A stretch of 17,390 nucleotides of DNA from assembly GCA_017479785.1 (NCBI GenBank), contig JAFVBT010000103.1, positions 1-17,390 on the forward strand. The letters are read 5' to 3'. Made by a program: the position numbers and the translations under genes. The stretch comes from Alphaproteobacteria bacterium. Lineage in GTDB: Bacteria > Pseudomonadota > Alphaproteobacteria > RF32 > CAG-239. A model generated the notes under the pieces. That model did no database searches and had not been told where the DNA came from. It was given only the letters and a program-made list of their open reading frames with translations. Of this stretch, positions 14,022-17,390 are shown in pieces; the first letter of the stretch is position 1; every line of letters starts with the position of its first letter.

Positions 14022-15117
14022 TTTGTTCTCTCAAAAGCTGATTAATAATTGTTTCGGCAGATGCCAAGCCACGCATAATGTAATAGTTCTGTATCATTAA
14101 ATGATTCGGTGCCAACTGCCCGTCAAGTCGTCCGTTTCTTATCACATAAGGGCTTAACCCAGCCGCCCGTTTTAATGAAGCAATAAAATAGGTCCATTCC
14201 GGATAAGCATCGGCGGCTAAAATTAAATCTTTATAATCGGCCCCGAGAGCACGGAATGTTTGCCACAAAGCAAAAGCATATCCTTTGTTATAATAAAATA
14301 AATCGTCAGCTTGGGTATCTATCCACTCTGCCGCGTGTTCTTGCAAATAGTCTTCGTTCTTTTGTGATAACTTTTTCAGCTTTATACCAATACCTGTAAG
14401 TATTTTTTCCAGGTCTCCGCTTGTCGGCGAAAAAACTCCGTTACGCCGAAAGTCTTGCAATTTTTTTGCCGCCTGACGATATTGCGAATTGGAAGATGGT
14501 GCCAGTTTTAAAGCATCTTTGCGCGTCATCAGCCATATATTCGGCGCATAATTCAGCAGTTTAGTCGCTTCTTTAATATCCTTTTTCTGCTGATCGGTTA
14601 AATAACTCATTTGCCGCATTATGGTTGCCGTATCCCTGATTGCACCGATAATACCTGTTTGAAAGTTCGGCATATTATCCAAGACATAAGCCGGAAAAAT
14701 CATCGGCAGATTCGGTGTCCACATTTTATCATCAATTTCGCGCTTAATTAAAAAAGCCATGCTGTTCGGAGCTTCTGCTAACGGCATTTTTTCGGCTGAG
14801 ATTTTATACTCGGTTGCAATATCAATATCTTCGGATAACCGGCTTCCTATAACATAATAAAAAAATAAGAACAGCGGTATAACCGTTAAAAAAACTTTCC
14901 ACGAAGAAGAAATTTTGCGACTTATTTTTCTAACATATTTGACGCCACGCGTTTTTTTGAAACGAAACTTTTTAAATGTCGCCCATCCTTGTTTCAACGC
15001 TTTTTTATAGGGATATTGATAAACCGCAGATGCCGGAATTTTAATTTTTACATATAAATCGGCAGCTGTTTTTTTTGCTGTTGCCGCAATTTTTTTGATT
15101 TTATTTTCCGTTATCAT
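14005..15117 (-). CDS. DUF2333 family membrane-anchored protein
   Basis: A 370-residue protein of DUF2333, a proteobacterial family without known function. A strongly basic N-terminus of about 70 residues (many Lys/Arg, therefore cytosolic) is followed by one membrane helix (SWKVFLTVIPLFLFFYYVIG, about 71-91). A long C-terminal domain then lies outside the cytoplasm. Family-like segments are WTPNLPMIFPAYVLDNMPNFQTG (about 132-154) and the YAFALWQTFRALGADY region. No enzymatic motif can be pointed to. It overlaps murJ upstream and nfu downstream by 17 nt each, so it is translated as part of this operon. The context with the lipid II flippase suggests an envelope role (inference). Confidence 0.82.
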   Translation of the reverse strand: MITENKIKKIAATAKKTAADLYVKIKIPASAVYQYPYKKALKQGWATFKKFRFKKTRGVKYVRKISRKISSSWKVFLTVIPLFLFFYYVIGSRLSEDIDIATEYKISAEKMPLAEAPNSMAFLIKREIDDKMWTPNLPMIFPAYVLDNMPNFQTGIIGAIRDTATIMRQMSYLTDQQKKDIKEATKLLNYAPNIWLMTRKDALKLAPSSNSQYRQAAKKLQDFRRNGVFSPTSGDLEKILTGIGIKLKKLSQKNEDYLQEHAAEWIDTQADDLFYYNKGYAFALWQTFRALGADYKDLILAADAYPEWTYFIASLKRAAGLSPYVIRNGRLDGQLAPNHLMIQNYYIMRGLASAETIINQLLREQNAHQD

Positions 15118-16681
15118 TTTTTCGCCTTATCATATTAAGGATTTCTCTGAAATTGATTACACCGGTTATCTTAGCCGATATCAGGAAAATTGCAAGTGCA
15201 AACACACCCAAAAAGCCTAACTCAGGCAGAAGCCAAACCTTGTGCAGCAGGAACTCGCCGAATTTTACGGAAAGGATATAAGATAAAGCATATACAAAAA
15301 CGCCGGTTATTATTGAAATAAATGCAATTTTCAGCATTTGTATCGTCAATGGTTTTGTAAACTGCCAGTAGCCACGCTTTTTCAGGCCGAAAATATATTG
15401 TCCGAGCGAAACAAATGCGGCTATAGTGGTAGCCATGGCAATGCCTATATGCCCGAAATATTGCATTAAAATTAAATTGAAAATCAGATTCGCCGTGAAT
15501 GCAACCGCGCTGTATTTTACCGGCGTAACCGTGTCGCCGCGGGCAAAAAAGTTCGGCATCAGGGCTTTAGTTATTACATAGCAAGGAAGCCCGACGGCAT
15601 AAGCAATAACGGCATACGCGGTTTTAACGGCATCGCTTGGTAAAAATTTGCCGTGTTGAAACAACAATGTGACAATCGGTTCGGCCAACACAATCAGCAA
15701 CACTGCTGCCGGAAATGAGAGTAAAAAGCCGTATTCAACAGCCTTGTTTTGCGTTTTTAGGGCCTCTTCGGTATTTTGTGCTTTTAAATATTTTGACAAA
15801 ATAGGCAGTAACGCCACACTGATAGCCGCTCCGACCACTCCGAGAGGAAGTTGTTGCAATCTGTTGGCATAATAAAGCCACGATACGGCGCCGGTTCCGA
15901 CCAACGAAACCAGAATTGTATCCACCGCCATATTGATTTGATAAATGCCGGCACCGACCACGCCGGGTGCGATTCGTTTAAACAGTAAGCGAATTTCCGG
16001 ATTATGCATTATTTTTGCAATGTGAATATACGGGTGTATTGTCACGTCAATTCTTTTCAGCGCCGCATACAGCCACAAAACTTCCAACACGCCGGCAAGT
16101 GTGATACCCCATGCAATACCGTGTGCCGCAGTCGGCATAAACGGCACAAACACAAAAGCGGCAAAAATCATTGTAAAATTAAGAATAATCGGCGCGGTTG
16201 CCGGTGCGGCAAATTTTTCAAACGAATTTAAGATGCCGCCCTGAAAGGAAACAATGGAAATCAACAGCAAAAACGGGAAAGTTATGCGGCACAACTGGGT
16301 TGCCAGTTCCATTTTGCCGGCGTCATCACGAAACCCCGGCGCCAAGATATCCACAATATAAGGCATAAAAATTTCAAACAACACAACAAAAAGCCCGACA
16401 ATAACCACCAACACGGCAATTGCCTGTGCGGCAAAAAATACGGATTTCTTTTTGCCTTCGGAGACCAGTTTTTGCGAAAAAATCGGGACAAATGCACTGG
16501 TAAACGCACCCTCTGCAAACAAGCTGCGGAACAAATTAGGCAATTTAAAAGCCACCACAAAGGCATCGGCCATTGCGCTTGCTCCCAAAAAGTTAGCCAG
16601 CACCATATCGCGCAAAAAGCCCGTGATACGGCTGATAAAAGTTAAACCGCCGAAAGTTGCGACAGATTTAAAAAGTGACAT
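15101..16681 (-). CDS. murJ: Lipid II flippase MurJ
   Basis: A 526-residue inner-membrane protein of the MurJ/MviN group (MOP superfamily) that moves lipid II across the membrane for peptidoglycan synthesis. The diagnostic N-terminus is intact: ISRITGFLRDMVLANFLG and DAFVVAFKLPNLFRSLFAEGAFTSAFVP. About 14 hydrophobic segments follow. RLQQLPLGVVGAAISVALLP and FFARGDTVTPVK are further hallmark stretches. The length is typical. The start at 16681 follows GAGGG by about ten nt. It is the first gene of the five-gene minus-strand operon and should be essential. Upstream, a TAAAAT box lies near 16722-16727 on the minus strand without a convincing -35, so the promoter is not called. Confidence 0.97.
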   Translation of the reverse strand: MSLFKSVATFGGLTFISRITGFLRDMVLANFLGASAMADAFVVAFKLPNLFRSLFAEGAFTSAFVPIFSQKLVSEGKKKSVFFAAQAIAVLVVIVGLFVVLFEIFMPYIVDILAPGFRDDAGKMELATQLCRITFPFLLLISIVSFQGGILNSFEKFAAPATAPIILNFTMIFAAFVFVPFMPTAAHGIAWGITLAGVLEVLWLYAALKRIDVTIHPYIHIAKIMHNPEIRLLFKRIAPGVVGAGIYQINMAVDTILVSLVGTGAVSWLYYANRLQQLPLGVVGAAISVALLPILSKYLKAQNTEEALKTQNKAVEYGFLLSFPAAVLLIVLAEPIVTLLFQHGKFLPSDAVKTAYAVIAYAVGLPCYVITKALMPNFFARGDTVTPVKYSAVAFTANLIFNLILMQYFGHIGIAMATTIAAFVSLGQYIFGLKKRGYWQFTKPLTIQMLKIAFISIITGVFVYALSYILSVKFGEFLLHKVWLLPELGFLGVFALAIFLISAKITGVINFREILNMIRRKNDNGK

Positions 16682-16790
16682 TTTTCTTTTTCCCTCGGTT
16701 ATTCTGTGTTTGTTTTAACTTATTTTATGCCGTTTGTACACAAAAAGCTCATTTTTGTAACAAAAATTTCATATTTTGTAAAAAAAGTAC

Positions 16791-16819
16791 TTGACAAAAC
16801 AAAAAATAAATGTTATTTT
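16791..16819 (+). promoter_or_regulatory. Strong sigma70-type promoter of the 100-residue protein gene
   Basis: Consensus TTGACA (16791-16796) is followed after 17 nt by TATTTT (16814-16819), with A-tracts upstream. The leader of about 54 nt includes a small hairpin, GCGGAT/ATCTGC (16843-16857), just before the SD at 16866-16871. Confidence 0.75.
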
Positions 16820-16879
16820 TAGACAAATGATACGAAATTGTTGCGGATTTTATCTGCATTTTAGTAAAGGATGAAGACA

Positions 16880-17182
16880 ATGAGTGAGAGACAAAGATTT
16901 GCAAAGAACAATGCCCGACTTGTATGCACGGCAACTTGTGATGGGGATGTAAAATTTTATCCGGGTGAAAGGGAGGCTGCGTTGGCTTATCCTAATAAAC
17001 TTGCTGAGGGTTCTGTTGAAGTAGGACATATAGATGTAAGAGCCTTATCTCAAACTCTTAAAGATGGTATAAATGCGGAGAAGGATGCAGAACTCATCAA
17101 AAATTTGGAAAACAGAGGTATGTCTGCGCAACAGATATTCAAAATGACAGGCATGAAATTGGCTAAAGAAGCCGGAAAATAG
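16880..17182 (+). CDS. Hypothetical 100-residue soluble protein
   Basis: I do not recognise this protein. It is hydrophilic, with no signal peptide or membrane helix. The N-terminal part (RFAKNNARLVCTATCDGDVKFYPGEREAALAYPNKL) looks beta-rich and holds two cysteines four residues apart. The C-terminal half (LSQTLKDGINAEKDAELIKNLENRGMSAQQIFKMTG) looks helical. AAAGGA (16866-16871) overlaps an in-frame ATG at 16871 and lies eight nt before ATG 16880, so the latter is the probable start. It is a single-gene unit with a strong promoter and its own terminator, divergent from murJ. The good expression signals argue that it is real. Confidence 0.68.
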   Translation: MSERQRFAKNNARLVCTATCDGDVKFYPGEREAALAYPNKLAEGSVEVGHIDVRALSQTLKDGINAEKDAELIKNLENRGMSAQQIFKMTGMKLAKEAGK

Positions 17183-17210
17183 GGTCATCCGCCATTTTAT
17201 TTAATATAAT

Positions 17211-17233
17211 GCCCGCATTTTGCGGGCTTTTTT
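17211..17233 (+). terminator. Terminator of the 100-residue protein gene
   Basis: GCCCGCA (17211-17217) pairs with TGCGGGC (17221-17227), loop TTT, followed by six T. Confidence 0.92.
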
Positions 17234-17246
17234 GTAATAAGAAAAC

Positions 17247-17390
17247 GTCATTGCGAGGAGGGCTGCTACTTTTTCCCTGTCATTGCGAGGAGCGGTGTTA
17301 CTTTTTTTCTGTCATTGCGAGGAGCGGTGTTACTTTTTTTCTGTCATTGCGAGGAGCGGTGTTACTTTTTTTCTGTCATTGCGAGGAGCG
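17247..17390. repeat. 32-bp tandem repeats, continuing past the window
   Basis: Units begin at 17247, 17279, 17311, 17343 and 17375, an exact 32-bp period. Each unit is GTCATTGCGAGGAGCG followed by GTGTTACTTTTTTTCT. The three units from 17279 on are identical, the first carries five substitutions, and the fifth is cut after its first 16 bases by the window end. There are no variable spacers. The first half resembles the start of dispersed GTCATTGCGAGGAGC-type repeats that I recall from several bacterial genomes. No open frame or hairpin explains the array. Confidence 0.95.

Noticed and set aside
17247..17390. CRISPR array
   Set aside because: The whole 32-bp unit is repeated without variable spacers, and no cas genes are nearby.

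Overview
The window looks like a stretch of chromosome from an AT-rich Alphaproteobacterium. The evidence is an Nfu protein of the alphaproteobacterial/mitochondrial type, a BI-1/YccA protein, a DUF2333 protein, MurJ, and tyrS lying divergent to an anmK homologue, an arrangement I associate with this class. The taxonomic call is inference; there is no rRNA here. Genes are tightly packed, often overlapping, mostly with good Shine-Dalgarno (SD) sites and simple hairpin-plus-T terminators. No phage, transposon, CRISPR array or tRNA was seen.

Layout. 1-141: tail of a plus-strand transcript ending in a strong terminator. 186-905 (-): SAM methyltransferase-like protein. 1041-1775 (+): BI-1/YccA membrane protein. 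1828-2049 (-): 73-residue helix-turn-helix (HTH) protein, preceded on the same strand by an unidentified, strongly structured RNA with its own terminator (about 2089-2228). 2336-2704 (+): small four-helix membrane protein sharing a divergent promoter region with that RNA. 2761-4665 (-): tyrS then rplQ, separated by a terminator. 4752-10945 (+): overlapping operon of a degenerate AnmK homologue, an ABC ATPase, a 1156-residue fusion (ABC-2 permease + GldG-like + DUF4340-like) and a cation diffusion facilitator. 10940-16681 (-): overlapping operon murJ, DUF2333, Nfu, Bax-like protein, sensor histidine kinase (HK). 16880-17182 (+): 100-residue protein of unknown function behind a strong promoter. 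17247-17390: 32-bp tandem repeats running off the window edge.

How they fit together. The two large operons both point to the cell envelope. The minus operon joins the lipid II flippase, a membrane-anchored DUF2333 protein, an exported Bax/glucosaminidase-fold protein that seems to lack its catalytic glutamate, an Fe-S carrier, and a kinase with a four-cysteine PAS domain. The plus operon joins an AnmK homologue that has lost most signature residues to a complete ABC machine whose three usual non-ATPase parts are one polypeptide. Two envelope-linked proteins therefore look catalytically altered in adjacent operons.

The best candidate for something undescribed is the RNA at 2089-2228. Its roughly 25-bp closing stem shares its 3' end with the terminator, so the two compete, and it carries copies of AACTCC complementary to the SD of the downstream HTH gene. 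It could be a cis-acting switch, a free small RNA, or both.
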